Below are positions 51,000 through 59,288 of a DNA stretch of 64,000 nucleotides, piece after piece. Made by a program: the position numbers and the translations under genes. This DNA is from Sphaerotilus natans. GTDB taxonomy: Bacteria > Pseudomonadota > Gammaproteobacteria > Burkholderiales > Burkholderiaceae_C. Within the stretch, counting starts at the first letter, position 1; the number at the start of each line of letters is the position of its first letter. The notes beneath the pieces were generated by a model. The model was not told the DNA's origin. It did no database searches and saw nothing but the letters and a program-made list of their open reading frames with translations. The DNA lies in the NCBI RefSeq assembly GCF_900156335.1, contig NZ_FTMZ01000019.1:30912-94911 (forward strand), given 5' to 3'.

Positions 51000-51287
51000 T
51001 CAGGGCACAGGTGCGTCATTCACGACACGGCTGACCAGGTCCATGTTGGATGAGATCAGGAAGAACCCGTTCACGCTGTCCTCGCATTGAAGCAGGTCTC
51101 CGGGCTGCACCGTGCGCTCCGTGACCGAATGGCCATCGCCCGAGACCATCTCCAGCATCTTGTCCTTCATCAGGAAAATCGCGGCAGGCGAACCACTGAA
51201 ATCAACCGGATCACCGACCGCCCCGAACACGAGGCACACAGGCCCGGCGGGTGTACAGAAAACAATCTCGATGCCTTCATGCGACAT
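51000..51287 (-). CDS. Hypothetical protein
   Basis: This 95-residue frame is not recognised. The sequence is mixed (MSHEGIEIVFCTPAGPVCLV, then FLMKDKMLEMVSGDGHSVTERTVQPGDLLQCEDSVNG), with no signal peptide or membrane helix, and could fold as a small beta-rich domain. The DNA around it (50.95-51.36 kb) is visibly less GC-rich than its neighbours. An ATG start and a reasonable third-position pattern support coding, but the ribosome binding site is weak. It lies between the 3' ends of pgi and the M20 amidohydrolase gene. Confidence 0.5.
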   Translation of the reverse strand: MSHEGIEIVFCTPAGPVCLVFGAVGDPVDFSGSPAAIFLMKDKMLEMVSGDGHSVTERTVQPGDLLQCEDSVNGFFLISSNMDLVSRVVNDAPVP

Positions 51288-51373
51288 GTTTCAGGATTTC
51301 CGTTGCTGTTGCGGCGGCAGAGCCGGGTGATTTTGAGGTCGGTGTCTTTTCTGCTCGATCCGCGTTGTGCGGA

Positions 51374-52567
51374 TCAGCCCGCCGGCTGCGCCAGCCAGCG
51401 CTCGGCCAGCCGCACCCAGAAGGCGGCGCCCTTCGGGATCAGCCGGTCGTTGAAGTCGTAGGTCGGGTTGTGCAGGTTGCACGGGCCCAGGCCGTGGCCG
51501 TGCTCGCGGTGGGTGCCGTCGCCGTTGCCGATCATGAAATAGGCGCCGGGATGGGCCTGCAGGAAGAAGCTGAAGTCCTCCGCGCCCATCGTCGGCTCGA
51601 ACTCGATGACTTGGTCGGCGCCGGCGACCTCGCGCATCACCTCGCGGGCGAACTCGGCCTCGGCGCGGTGGTTGATGGTGGGCGGGTAGTTGCGCTGGAA
51701 CTCGAACACCACGCTGGCGCCGAAGGCGGCCGCGGTGTGGCGTGCGATCTCCTCCATGCGCCGCTCGATCAGGTCGAGCACGTCGAGCGTGAAGGTGCGC
51801 ACCGTGCCCTGGATCTCGCACGAATCCGGCACGACGTTGGTGGCCTCGCCGGCGTGGATCATCGTCACCGAGATGACGGCCGCGTCGATCGGCTTCTTGT
51901 TGCGGGTGACGATGGTCTGGAAGGCCTGCACCATCTGGCAGGCCACCGGCACCGGGTCGATGCCGTTGTGCGGCAGCGCCGCGTGCGAGCCCTTGCCGGT
52001 GATGCGGATCAGGAACTCGTTGCTCGAGGCCATGATCGGGCCGCTGCAGATCGCGAAGCGGCCCTCGGCCAGGCCGGGCCAGTTGTGCATGCCGAAGATC
52101 GCGTCCATGGGGAAGCGCTCGAACAGGCCGTCCTTCATCATCTCGCGCGCGCCGCCGCCGCCTTCCTCCGCCGGCTGGAAGACGAAGTGCACCGTGCCGG
52201 CAAAGCGCTCGCGGCGGGCGGCCAGGTCCTGGGCCGCGGCCAGCAGCATCGCCACATGGCCGTCGTGGCCGCAGGCGTGCATGCGGCCCGGGATGCGGCT
52301 GGCGTGCGCGAAGGTGTTGTGCTCGGTCATCGGCAGCGCGTCCATGTCGGCGCGCAGGCCGATGGCGCGGCGGGCGCCGCCCGGCGCGGTGCCGCGCAGC
52401 GTGCCGACCACGCCGGTGCGCCCGAGCCCGCGGTGCACCTCGATGCCCCAGCCCTCCAGCGTGCGCGCGATGACGTCGGCGGTGCGCACCTCCTCGAAGC
52501 AGAGTTCCGGGTGGGCGTGGATGTCGCGTCGGATCGCGACGATGGGGGCGAGATCGGGGGCGTTCAT
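51374..52567 (-). CDS. M20 family metal-dependent amidohydrolase
   Basis: The 397-residue protein belongs to the M20D amidohydrolases (hippurate hydrolase, IAA-amino acid hydrolase group). Metal-ligand motifs are RDIHAHPELCFEE, HACGHDGHVAMLL (Cys/His), FQPAEEGGGGA (Glu) and PTMGAEDFSFFL. The dimerisation domain is around 180-290, with GKGSHAALPHNGIDPV. It probably removes acyl or similar groups from an amino acid; the natural substrate is unknown. Start ATG 52567 (MNAPDLAPIVAIRR) is preferred to in-frame ATGs at 52600 and 52627. It is divergent from the molybdopterin oxidoreductase gene. Confidence 0.92.
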   Translation of the reverse strand: MNAPDLAPIVAIRRDIHAHPELCFEEVRTADVIARTLEGWGIEVHRGLGRTGVVGTLRGTAPGGARRAIGLRADMDALPMTEHNTFAHASRIPGRMHACGHDGHVAMLLAAAQDLAARRERFAGTVHFVFQPAEEGGGGAREMMKDGLFERFPMDAIFGMHNWPGLAEGRFAICSGPIMASSNEFLIRITGKGSHAALPHNGIDPVPVACQMVQAFQTIVTRNKKPIDAAVISVTMIHAGEATNVVPDSCEIQGTVRTFTLDVLDLIERRMEEIARHTAAAFGASVVFEFQRNYPPTINHRAEAEFAREVMREVAGADQVIEFEPTMGAEDFSFFLQAHPGAYFMIGNGDGTHREHGHGLGPCNLHNPTYDFNDRLIPKGAAFWVRLAERWLAQPAG

Positions 52568-52635
52568 GGCGAGCGGGATGGCGGCTTCGGGTCGGGCCAT
52601 CTTAGCGCCTGCGTTTTCTGGAATCATCCCGACTC

Positions 52636-54693
52636 ATGAGCATCCCCACCCGCACCGTCCGCGCCGCCTGCCCCCACGACTGCCCCGACACCTGCGCGAT
52701 GCAGGTCAGCGTGGACGATGCCTCCGGGCGGGTCGTGCGCATCCAGGGCCGCGCCGAGCATGTGACCACCCACGGCGCGCTCTGCACCAAGGTCTCGCGC
52801 TATGCCGAGCGCACCTACCACCCGGAGCGTGTGCTGACGCCGCTGCGCCGCGTCGGCCCCAAGGGCGCCGGCCAGTTCGAGCCGGCCACCTGGGACGAGG
52901 CGCTGGCCGACATCGCCGGCCGGCTGAAGGCCCTCGCCGCGCGCGACCCCGAGGCGATCCTGCCCTACAGCTACGCCGGCACGATGGGCCTGCTGCAGGG
53001 CGAGAGCATGTCCGCGCGCTTCTTCAACCGCCTGGGTGCCTCGCAGCTCGATCGCACCATCTGCGCCTCGGCCGGCGGCGACGCGCTGGCGGCGACCTAT
53101 GGCGGCAAGGTCGGCATGCTGGTGCGCCATTTCGCCGAGAGCCGGCTGATCGTCATCTGGGGCAGCCATTCGATCGCGTCGAACCTGCATTTCTGGACCT
53201 TCGCGCAGCAGGCCAAGCGGGCGGGCGCGAAGCTGGTCTGCATCGACCCGCGTCGCACCGAGACGGCCGACAAGTGCCACGCGCACCTGCAGCTGCGGCC
53301 CGGCACCGACGGCGCGCTGGCGCTGGCGCTGATGCACGAGCTGGTGGCGAACGACTGGCTCGACCACGACTACATCGCCGCCCATGTGGACGCGGCCGGC
53401 TGGGCGGCCCTGCGCGAGCGGGTCAAGGCCTGGACGCCCGAGCGTGCCGCCGAGGTCTGCGGCCTGGACGCCGACGCGATCCGCGCGCTGGCGCGCGATC
53501 TGGGCACGACGCCGCAGGCAGCGATCCGGCTGAACTACGGCATGCAGCGCGTGCGCGGCGGTGGCAACGCGGTGCGGCTGATCGCGCTGCTGCCCTGCCT
53601 GACGGGGGCGTGGCGCCACCGCGCCGGCGGCCTGCTGCTGTCGAGCTCGGGCTGGTTCGCCTCGGTGCGCGACGACGCGGCGCGCCAGCGCCCGGACCTG
53701 CTCGCCGGCCGCCGCCCGCGCACGCTCAACATGAGCACCCTCGGCGACGACCTGCTGCGCGAGGCCTCGCCCGACTTCGGACCGAAGGTCGAGGCGGTGA
53801 TCGTCTACAACAGCAACCCGGTGGCGGTGGCGCCGGAGTCGGCCAAGGTGGTGCAGGGCTTTGCGCGAGACGATCTGTTCACCGTCGTTCTGGAGCATTT
53901 CCTGACCGACACCGCCGACCACGCCGACTGGGTGCTGCCGGCCACCACGCAGCTCGAGCACCTCGACCTGCACACCAGCTACGGCCACACCGATGTGCTG
54001 CTGAACGAGCCGGCGATGGCGCCGCTCGGCCAGGCGCTGCCCAACACCGAGATCTTCCGCCGCCTGGCCGCGGCGATGGGCTTCGACGAGCCGTGTTTCC
54101 AGGACAGCGACGAGACGCTGGCCGCGCAGACGCTGCGCGGCGCGGTGACCTTCGAGGCGCTGAAGGCCTCGCCGGGCTGGATCAGCCTGCCGATCCCGGA
54201 CGCGCCCTTCGCCGACGGCGGCTTCCCGACGGCGGACGGGCGGGTGCGCATCGACGTGCCTGGCTGGGGCCTGCCGGACTTCGTGCCGCCGTGGGAATCG
54301 GTCGCGTCGGCGCCGGAGCTGGCGGCGCGCTATCCGCTGGCGATGATCTCGCCGCCGGCGCGCAACTTCCTCAACTCGACCTTCGTCAACGTCAAGAGCC
54401 TGCGCGACATCGAGGCCGAGCCGGTGGTCGAGATCCACCCGGACGACGCCGCCGCGCGCGGGCTGCACGACGGCGCCCTGGTGCGCGTCTTCAACGACCG
54501 CGGCAGCTACCACTGCGCCGCGCGCGTGAGCACCCGCGCGCGGCCCGGCGTGGTCAACGGCCTGGGCATCTGGTGGCGCAAGCTGGGGTTGCGCGGCACC
54601 AATGTCAACGAGGTCACGCACCAGAAGCTCACCGACATCGGCCAGGCGCCGTGCTTCTACGACGTGCTGGTCGAGGTGGAGGCGGCGGCGTGA
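52636..54693 (+). CDS. Molybdopterin oxidoreductase with N-terminal 4Fe-4S site
   Basis: The 685-residue enzyme belongs to the DMSO reductase superfamily. An N-terminal 4Fe-4S site is formed by CPHDCPDTC (Cys12, 16, 20) and Cys50 in HGALCTK. Mo-bisMGD domains follow, with IVIWGSHSIASNLHFW and KLVCIDPRRTETADKCH; TICASAGGDALAATYGG holds a candidate Mo-ligand Cys. GVVNGLGIWWRKLG lies in the C-terminal dinucleotide domain. No twin-arginine leader is seen, so it is probably cytoplasmic. No electron-transfer partner is encoded nearby. The substrate is unknown. Confidence 0.9.
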   Translation: MSIPTRTVRAACPHDCPDTCAMQVSVDDASGRVVRIQGRAEHVTTHGALCTKVSRYAERTYHPERVLTPLRRVGPKGAGQFEPATWDEALADIAGRLKALAARDPEAILPYSYAGTMGLLQGESMSARFFNRLGASQLDRTICASAGGDALAATYGGKVGMLVRHFAESRLIVIWGSHSIASNLHFWTFAQQAKRAGAKLVCIDPRRTETADKCHAHLQLRPGTDGALALALMHELVANDWLDHDYIAAHVDAAGWAALRERVKAWTPERAAEVCGLDADAIRALARDLGTTPQAAIRLNYGMQRVRGGGNAVRLIALLPCLTGAWRHRAGGLLLSSSGWFASVRDDAARQRPDLLAGRRPRTLNMSTLGDDLLREASPDFGPKVEAVIVYNSNPVAVAPESAKVVQGFARDDLFTVVLEHFLTDTADHADWVLPATTQLEHLDLHTSYGHTDVLLNEPAMAPLGQALPNTEIFRRLAAAMGFDEPCFQDSDETLAAQTLRGAVTFEALKASPGWISLPIPDAPFADGGFPTADGRVRIDVPGWGLPDFVPPWESVASAPELAARYPLAMISPPARNFLNSTFVNVKSLRDIEAEPVVEIHPDDAAARGLHDGALVRVFNDRGSYHCAARVSTRARPGVVNGLGIWWRKLGLRGTNVNEVTHQKLTDIGQAPCFYDVLVEVEAAA

Positions 54694-55829
54694 GGCGCAT
54701 GACGAGGCTGCGCGCGCTGGCGCTGGCCGCCACTGGCCTGATCCTGACGGGCTGCGCGACCACCGCAGCCGACGATGTCGACTCGGCCTGGCGGCCGGGC
54801 TATTTCTGGCAGTCGGTGCGCGGGCATCTCGGCATGCTGGCGGCAGCACGGCCGGTCGACGCGGTGCTGGCCGATCCGGCGCTGGCGCCCGATCTGCGCC
54901 GCCGGCTCGAGCTGGGCCGCGAGATCCGCGACTACGCCAGCCGTGCGCTGGCGCTGCCCGACAACGCCAGCTACCGCCGCTATGCCGACCTCGGCCGTCC
55001 GGCGGCGGTGTGGAACGTGGTGGCGGCGCCGGAGCTGTCGCTCAAGCTCAAGACCTGGTGCTTTCCGGTGCTGGGCTGCGTCGGCTACCGGGGTTATTTC
55101 GACAAGACCGAGGCCGAGACGCTTGCCGCCGCGCTGCGGGCGCAGGGCTGGGAGGTCAACGTCTACGGCGTGCCGGCCTACTCGACGCTGGGCAAGCTGC
55201 CGGGCGACTGGTTCGCCGATCCGCTGCTCAACACCTTCCTGCGCCACGGCGAGGTGGAGCTGGCGCGGCTGGTCTTCCATGAGCTGGCGCACCAGGTCGC
55301 CTACGCGGCCGACGACACCACCTTCAACGAGTCCTACGCCACCGCGGTCGAGCGCCTGGGCAGTCGCCAGTGGCTGCAGCAGCGCGGCCGTGCCGACCTG
55401 ATCGCTGAGACCGAGCGGGCCGACCGCCGCCGCGCCGAGTTCCGCGCGATGACGATGGCCGCGCGCGAGCGGCTCGATGCGCTCTACCGCAGCGCAGCGT
55501 CCGACGACGACAAGCGACGGCAGAAGGCCGAGCAGCTCGCCGCGCTGCGCGCCGAGTACGCCCGCTGGCGCGACGGCGAGTGGGGGGGAGACCGGGCCTA
55601 TGACGCCTGGTTCGAGAGCGTCAGCAACGCGAAGCTCGGGGTGCTGGCGGCCTACAACCAGCAGGTGCCGGCCTTCGAGGCGCTGTTCGAGCGCGAGGGC
55701 CGCGACTGGCCGCGCTTCCACGCCGCGGTGAAGGCGCTGGCCGCGCGCCCGAAGGCCGAGCGCGATGCGGCGCTGGCCGCGCTGACGGCGCGGGCCGGCG
55801 CGGCGCTCAGTCCTTCAGCGACTCGATGA
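54690..55829 (+). CDS. Predicted aminopeptidase lipoprotein (COG4324/PF10023)
   Basis: The 379-residue protein has a lipoprotein signal (LILTGC, Cys about 22) and a zinc metalloprotease site LVFHELAHQVAYA (HExxH, about 207-211) followed by FNESYATAVE with a likely third ligand Glu. GYFWQSVRGHLGML near the N-terminus is typical of this predicted aminopeptidase family, which is mainly proteobacterial and poorly studied. GTG 54690 overlaps the oxidoreductase stop (GTGA) and has GGAGG seven bases upstream; ATG 54699 is the alternative. The 3' end overlaps the convergent acbP-like gene by 23 bases. Confidence 0.88.
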   Translation: MRRMTRLRALALAATGLILTGCATTAADDVDSAWRPGYFWQSVRGHLGMLAAARPVDAVLADPALAPDLRRRLELGREIRDYASRALALPDNASYRRYADLGRPAAVWNVVAAPELSLKLKTWCFPVLGCVGYRGYFDKTEAETLAAALRAQGWEVNVYGVPAYSTLGKLPGDWFADPLLNTFLRHGEVELARLVFHELAHQVAYAADDTTFNESYATAVERLGSRQWLQQRGRADLIAETERADRRRAEFRAMTMAARERLDALYRSAASDDDKRRQKAEQLAALRAEYARWRDGEWGGDRAYDAWFESVSNAKLGVLAAYNQQVPAFEALFEREGRDWPRFHAAVKALAARPKAERDAALAALTARAGAALSPSATR

Positions 55830-56064
55830 GGTCGATGTACTGCTGCTGCGCCGCGTCGGTCGCGGTGCCGGCCAGCGTCTTCCAGGCGTCCCACTTGGCG
55901 CGGCCGACGAAGTCGGTCATGCCGGGACGATCGCCTGAGGCGTCGCCTTCGGTGGCCTGCTTGTAGAGCGCGTAGATCTTCAGCAGCGTCATGTTGTCGG
56001 GCCGCTCGGGCAGCTGCTTCGAGTCGGCGACGGCCTGCAGGAAGGTTGCATTCAGATCGGACAT
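55807..56064 (-). CDS. Acyl-CoA-binding protein
   Basis: An 85-residue ACBP: SDLNATFLQAVADSKQLPERPDNMTLLKIYALYKQATEGDASG followed by the DFVGRAKWDAWKTLAGTATDAAQQQYIDLI helix region (quoted here in short pieces of the full domain). The conserved Tyr/Lys residues of the acyl-CoA pocket (YALYKQAT, AKWDAWK) are present. It buffers long-chain acyl-CoA esters in the cytoplasm. ATG 56064 fits the family length; a longer frame to 56130 is not needed. Confidence 0.92.
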   Translation of the reverse strand: MSDLNATFLQAVADSKQLPERPDNMTLLKIYALYKQATEGDASGDRPGMTDFVGRAKWDAWKTLAGTATDAAQQQYIDLIESLKD

Positions 56065-56178
56065 GGCGAGGGAACTCCAGAAAAAGGCTGAGGCCGTGAC
56101 GGGCGGGCCAGTGTAGGGCCCGGTCGTCACAGCCTCGGCAGGATCCTGTCGCCTCGGCGACCGGTCGCGGCGGCGTGT

Positions 56179-56829
56179 TCAGAAGCCCATGCGGGCCAGC
56201 AGATCATCCACCTCGTTCTGGTCGGAGACCACGTCGGTGCGGGTGCCGTCGACCACCGGGCCCTCGAGCTCGCTGGGCTTGGCGGGGGCGGCGGCCACTT
56301 CGGCGACCGCCTGCTCGACATGCTCCGGATGCAGGTCGATCAGCAGCTTGACCAGGTTGGCCTCGAGCTCGTTGGTGACGCGCACGACCTTCTTGATGAT
56401 CTGGCCGGTCAGGTCATGGAAGTCCTGGGCCATCATGATATTGGTCAGATGCTCGTCGATGCGGTCGCACGAGCCGTTCAGCCGGTCGATGTGCTGGCTG
56501 ACACGCTCGCGCAGATCAGCGTCGATGCGCGCATCGGTGGCGATCACCTCGGCGATGCCGCGCGACTCGCTCATCAGGCGCTGATGCTCCAGCTTGGCGT
56601 CATCGACCGAGTTCAGCACCCGGTTGGCGGCGTCCGAGGTCTTGTTGGCGATGTAGTTGAGCCGGCTGCGGGCATCCGGCAGCGCGCTGGTGGCGGCCTG
56701 CAGCTCCGGCATCACGCCCACGTTGACCACGCCGAGCTGCTCGATGGTGTCGTGCAGCATCCGGGTCAGTTCGCCGATCTGCTGGATCACCTGGGGCGAT
56801 GCGGCGACCATGGGCACATGCTGTGTCAT
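56179..56829 (-). CDS. cheZ: Chemotaxis phosphatase CheZ
   Basis: The 216-residue protein speeds dephosphorylation of CheY-P. It has a long four-helix hairpin core with the catalytic MMAQDFHDLTGQIIKK; Asp139 and Gln143 correspond to E. coli Asp143 and Gln147. A flexible linker and the C-terminal CheY-binding helix NEVDDLLARMGF complete it. It lies 15 bp after cheY, last in the motA-motB-cheY-cheZ cluster. Confidence 0.95.
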   Translation of the reverse strand: MTQHVPMVAASPQVIQQIGELTRMLHDTIEQLGVVNVGVMPELQAATSALPDARSRLNYIANKTSDAANRVLNSVDDAKLEHQRLMSESRGIAEVIATDARIDADLRERVSQHIDRLNGSCDRIDEHLTNIMMAQDFHDLTGQIIKKVVRVTNELEANLVKLLIDLHPEHVEQAVAEVAAAPAKPSELEGPVVDGTRTDVVSDQNEVDDLLARMGF

Positions 56830-56844
56830 GGCGTGCTCCCGGGC

Positions 56845-57243
56845 TCAGGCCGTCACGGTCATGCGCTGGATGATCTTCGACAGCTTCTCTTCCAGGGTCG
56901 CCTTGGTGAAGGGCTTGACGATGTAGCCGGCGGCACCGATCTGGGCGGCGCGCACGATGTCTTCCTTGCGCGCTTCGGCCGTCACCATCAGCACCGGGAT
57001 GTGGCACAGCGCCGGATCCTGCTTGATCTGCGTGAGCAGCTCGAAGCCGTCCATGTTGGGCATGTTGATGTCGCTGACGACGAAGTCGATCTTGTTGGCG
57101 CGCAGCACCTGCAGGGCGTTGACGCCATCCTCGGCTTCCTCGATGAACTGGCCGCCCATCTCTTTGATCAGGCCGCGCACGATGCGGCGCATCGTGGAGA
57201 AGTCATCGACGACAAGATAGCGGAGGTCGGAGTAGGAAGGCAT
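56845..57243 (-). CDS. cheY: Chemotaxis response regulator CheY
   Basis: The 132-residue single-domain receiver has acidic residues in [12 protein letters not shown] (Asp13, Asp14), the phosphorylated Asp58 in [13 protein letters not shown], Thr88 in LMVTAEA and Lys110 in YIVKPF. CheY-P binds the flagellar switch protein FliM. The sequence, with [18 protein letters not shown], is close to classical CheY and not to a degenerate receiver. It sits 37 bp after motB and directly before cheZ. Confidence 0.97.
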   Translation of the reverse strand: MPSYSDLRYLVVDDFSTMRRIVRGLIKEMGGQFIEEAEDGVNALQVLRANKIDFVVSDINMPNMDGFELLTQIKQDPALCHIPVLMVTAEARKEDIVRAAQIGAAGYIVKPFTKATLEEKLSKIIQRMTVTA

Positions 57244-57280
57244 GACAGATCCTTGTGCTGGGAGGGTGGCCGCGTGGGGT

Positions 57281-58228
57281 TTATCGACCGGCCGAGGCCG
57301 GACTTGAGGAAGCGGAATCCGGCGCTGCGCCTTCCTCTGCAGGCTGCGCGGCATCGGTCGACGAGAAGAAGCGCTCCTCGGCATCGCGTGTCATCACGAT
57401 CAGGCTGATGCGTCGGTTCACCGGGTCGAGGGGATCCTGCTTGTTGAAGGGAATGCTCGAGGCCAGACCCTGCACCCGCAGGATCCGGTCGTTGTCCAGT
57501 CCGCCGGCGACCAGCTCTCGCCGTGACGCGTTGGCGCGGTCGCTCGACAGCTCCCAGTTGCTGTAGCCCGCCACGCCGGCGGAGAAGGGCTTGGCATCGG
57601 TGTGACCTTCCAGCGTCAGCCGGTTGGGCACCTCGCTGAGCACGCTGCCGATGGCCTGCAGCACATCGCGCATGTAGGGCTTGACCATGTCGGAGCCGCT
57701 GTCGAACATCGGCCGCTTCTGGTCGTCGACGATCTGGATGCGCAGGCCGTCGCGGGTCATGTCCAGGCGCACCTGCGACTTCAGCGAGCGCAGCTGCGGC
57801 GAGGCGTCGATGACGTTCTGCATGCGCTGCTTGAGCGCGTGCAGCCGTTCCTGCTCGGCCTGGGCCTGGGTGGCCTTGAGCGCCTGCAGGTTGAAGGTCT
57901 TCTTCTCGGCCTCGATGTCGCCCTTGCGGACCTGGCCGTGGGTGTGCGTGAGGTCCGTGCCGCCGCCCTTGACGACCGAGGAGGCGTCACCCGCGCCCGA
58001 GCCGCCGCCCAGCAGCGAGATCTTCAGCGGCGACTGGAAATAGTCCTGCAGGCCCTTCTTGTCGCCCTCGGTGGTGGAGCCGAGCAGCCACATCAGCAGG
58101 AAGAAGGCCATCATCGCGGTCACGAAGTCGGCGTAGGCGATCTTCCACGCACCGCCGTGGGCGCCGTGGCCGCCCTTCTTGACCTTCTTGACGATGATCG
58201 GCTGCAGTTTCTTGGAATCACCGGCCAT
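57281..58228 (-). CDS. motB: Flagellar stator protein MotB
   Basis: The 315-residue stator subunit has a cytoplasmic Lys/Gly-rich N-terminus, one membrane helix with the proton-carrying Asp34 in [19 protein letters not shown], a plug/linker region, and an OmpA-like peptidoglycan-binding domain (about 150-275) with [13 protein letters not shown] and NRRISLIVM. The unaltered Asp and the absence of sodium-type features fit a proton-driven motor. It is 48 bp downstream of motA. Confidence 0.96.
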   Translation of the reverse strand: MAGDSKKLQPIIVKKVKKGGHGAHGGAWKIAYADFVTAMMAFFLLMWLLGSTTEGDKKGLQDYFQSPLKISLLGGGSGAGDASSVVKGGGTDLTHTHGQVRKGDIEAEKKTFNLQALKATQAQAEQERLHALKQRMQNVIDASPQLRSLKSQVRLDMTRDGLRIQIVDDQKRPMFDSGSDMVKPYMRDVLQAIGSVLSEVPNRLTLEGHTDAKPFSAGVAGYSNWELSSDRANASRRELVAGGLDNDRILRVQGLASSIPFNKQDPLDPVNRRISLIVMTRDAEERFFSSTDAAQPAEEGAAPDSASSSPASAGR

Positions 58229-58276
58229 GGCCCGCTCCCGTGAACATGCGAAGGAGGATCGCGATCCGCATCGCCA

Positions 58277-59134
58277 TCACTTTTTCTTGACGTGCTGCTC
58301 GAGCTCGGTGAAGGTCGGGCGCTCGGTCGAATACAGCACCTTGCGGCCGAACTCGATGGCGATCTGCGGCGCGTAGCCCTGCATCGAGGCCAGCAGCACC
58401 GTCTTGATGGTCTGCAGCTCCTTGCCGTCCTCGTCGATCTTCTGCTCGAGCAGCCCGGCGAGCGGTTCGGCGAAGCCGTAGGCCAGCAGAATGCCCAGGA
58501 AGGTGCCCACCAGCGCCGAGCCGATCATGCCGCCCAGCACCGCCGGCGGCTGGCCGACCGAGCCCATGGTGTTGACCACGCCCAGCACCGCCGCCACGAT
58601 GCCGAAGGCGGGCAGGGCGCCGGCCAGGCGGGCGATCGCCGCGGCGGCCGCGTGGGCCTCGTGGTGATGCGTTTCCAGCTCGGTGTCCATCAGCGACTCG
58701 ATCTCGTGGGCGTTGAGGTTGCCCGAGACCATCATGCGCAGGTAGTCGCAGACAAATTCAGTCACATGGTGGTCGTTGCCGACCACCGGAAACTTCTGGA
58801 ACAGCGCCGAGCTGTGCGGATCCTCGATGTCCTTCTCGATCGACATCAGGCCCTCCTTGCGGGTCTTCTGCAGGATCTCGAAGAGCATGGCCAGCAGCTC
58901 CATCGCGCGGGCCTTCGAGTGCTTGGACGGCTTGAAGCACGCGCCCAGGCCCTTGCCGGTGGCCTTGAGCACCTTGGGCTGGTTGTTCGCGACGAAGGCG
59001 CCCAGCGCACCGCCGAAGATGGTGATCATCTCGAAGGGCAGCGCCTTCAGGATGACCTGGATGTTGCCGCCGTGCACGATGTACACGCCGAAGATGCAAC
59101 CGATGGCGACGAGCCACCCGACGATGACGAACAT
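58277..59134 (-). CDS. motA: Flagellar stator protein MotA
   Basis: The 285-residue stator ion-channel subunit has four membrane segments (about 1-22, 30-50, 170-192, 200-225), a cytoplasmic loop with torque-generating charged residues (KTRKEGLMSIEKDIEDP), and the conserved proline in LAGALPAFGIVAAVLGVVNTMG. The long MotA form is typical of beta- and gammaproteobacteria. It is first in its operon and has a sigma-28 promoter 80-106 bases upstream. Confidence 0.96.
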   Translation of the reverse strand: MFVIVGWLVAIGCIFGVYIVHGGNIQVILKALPFEMITIFGGALGAFVANNQPKVLKATGKGLGACFKPSKHSKARAMELLAMLFEILQKTRKEGLMSIEKDIEDPHSSALFQKFPVVGNDHHVTEFVCDYLRMMVSGNLNAHEIESLMDTELETHHHEAHAAAAAIARLAGALPAFGIVAAVLGVVNTMGSVGQPPAVLGGMIGSALVGTFLGILLAYGFAEPLAGLLEQKIDEDGKELQTIKTVLLASMQGYAPQIAIEFGRKVLYSTERPTFTELEQHVKKK

Positions 59135-59213
59135 GGATCCTGACTCCTCAGTGGAGGCTCAGCGTTCCGGCGCAGCGCCCTCGGGCGTTGCGCGGATCGC
59201 AGGCATGATTTGC

Positions 59214-59240
59214 ATATCGGTGCGGATTCGGGTCACTTGA
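59214..59240 (-). promoter_or_regulatory. Sigma-28 (FliA) promoter of motAB-cheYZ
   Basis: The minus strand reads TCAAGTGA, exactly 11 bases, ACCGATAT, close to the FliA consensus TAAAGTTT-N11-GCCGATAA. It lies 80 bases before the motA ATG. The leader contains an 11-base-pair hairpin (59170-59193). Confidence 0.75.
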
Positions 59241-59288
59241 GCCGGGCGAGATCGGCAAAAGCGCGGCTCGCACCGCCCATCAGCGGCG

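Noticed and set aside
51690..55829. A 1379-codon plus-strand frame ending in the HExxH lipoprotein
   Set aside because: Its first 1000 codons run antisense or off-frame to the amidohydrolase and oxidoreductase genes; the lipoprotein start at 54690 has its own signal peptide and ribosome binding site.
57781..57990. Short Arg/Ser-rich frames opposite or inside motB and many other genes
   Set aside because: Typical shadow frames of GC-rich genes, without start signals or family resemblance.
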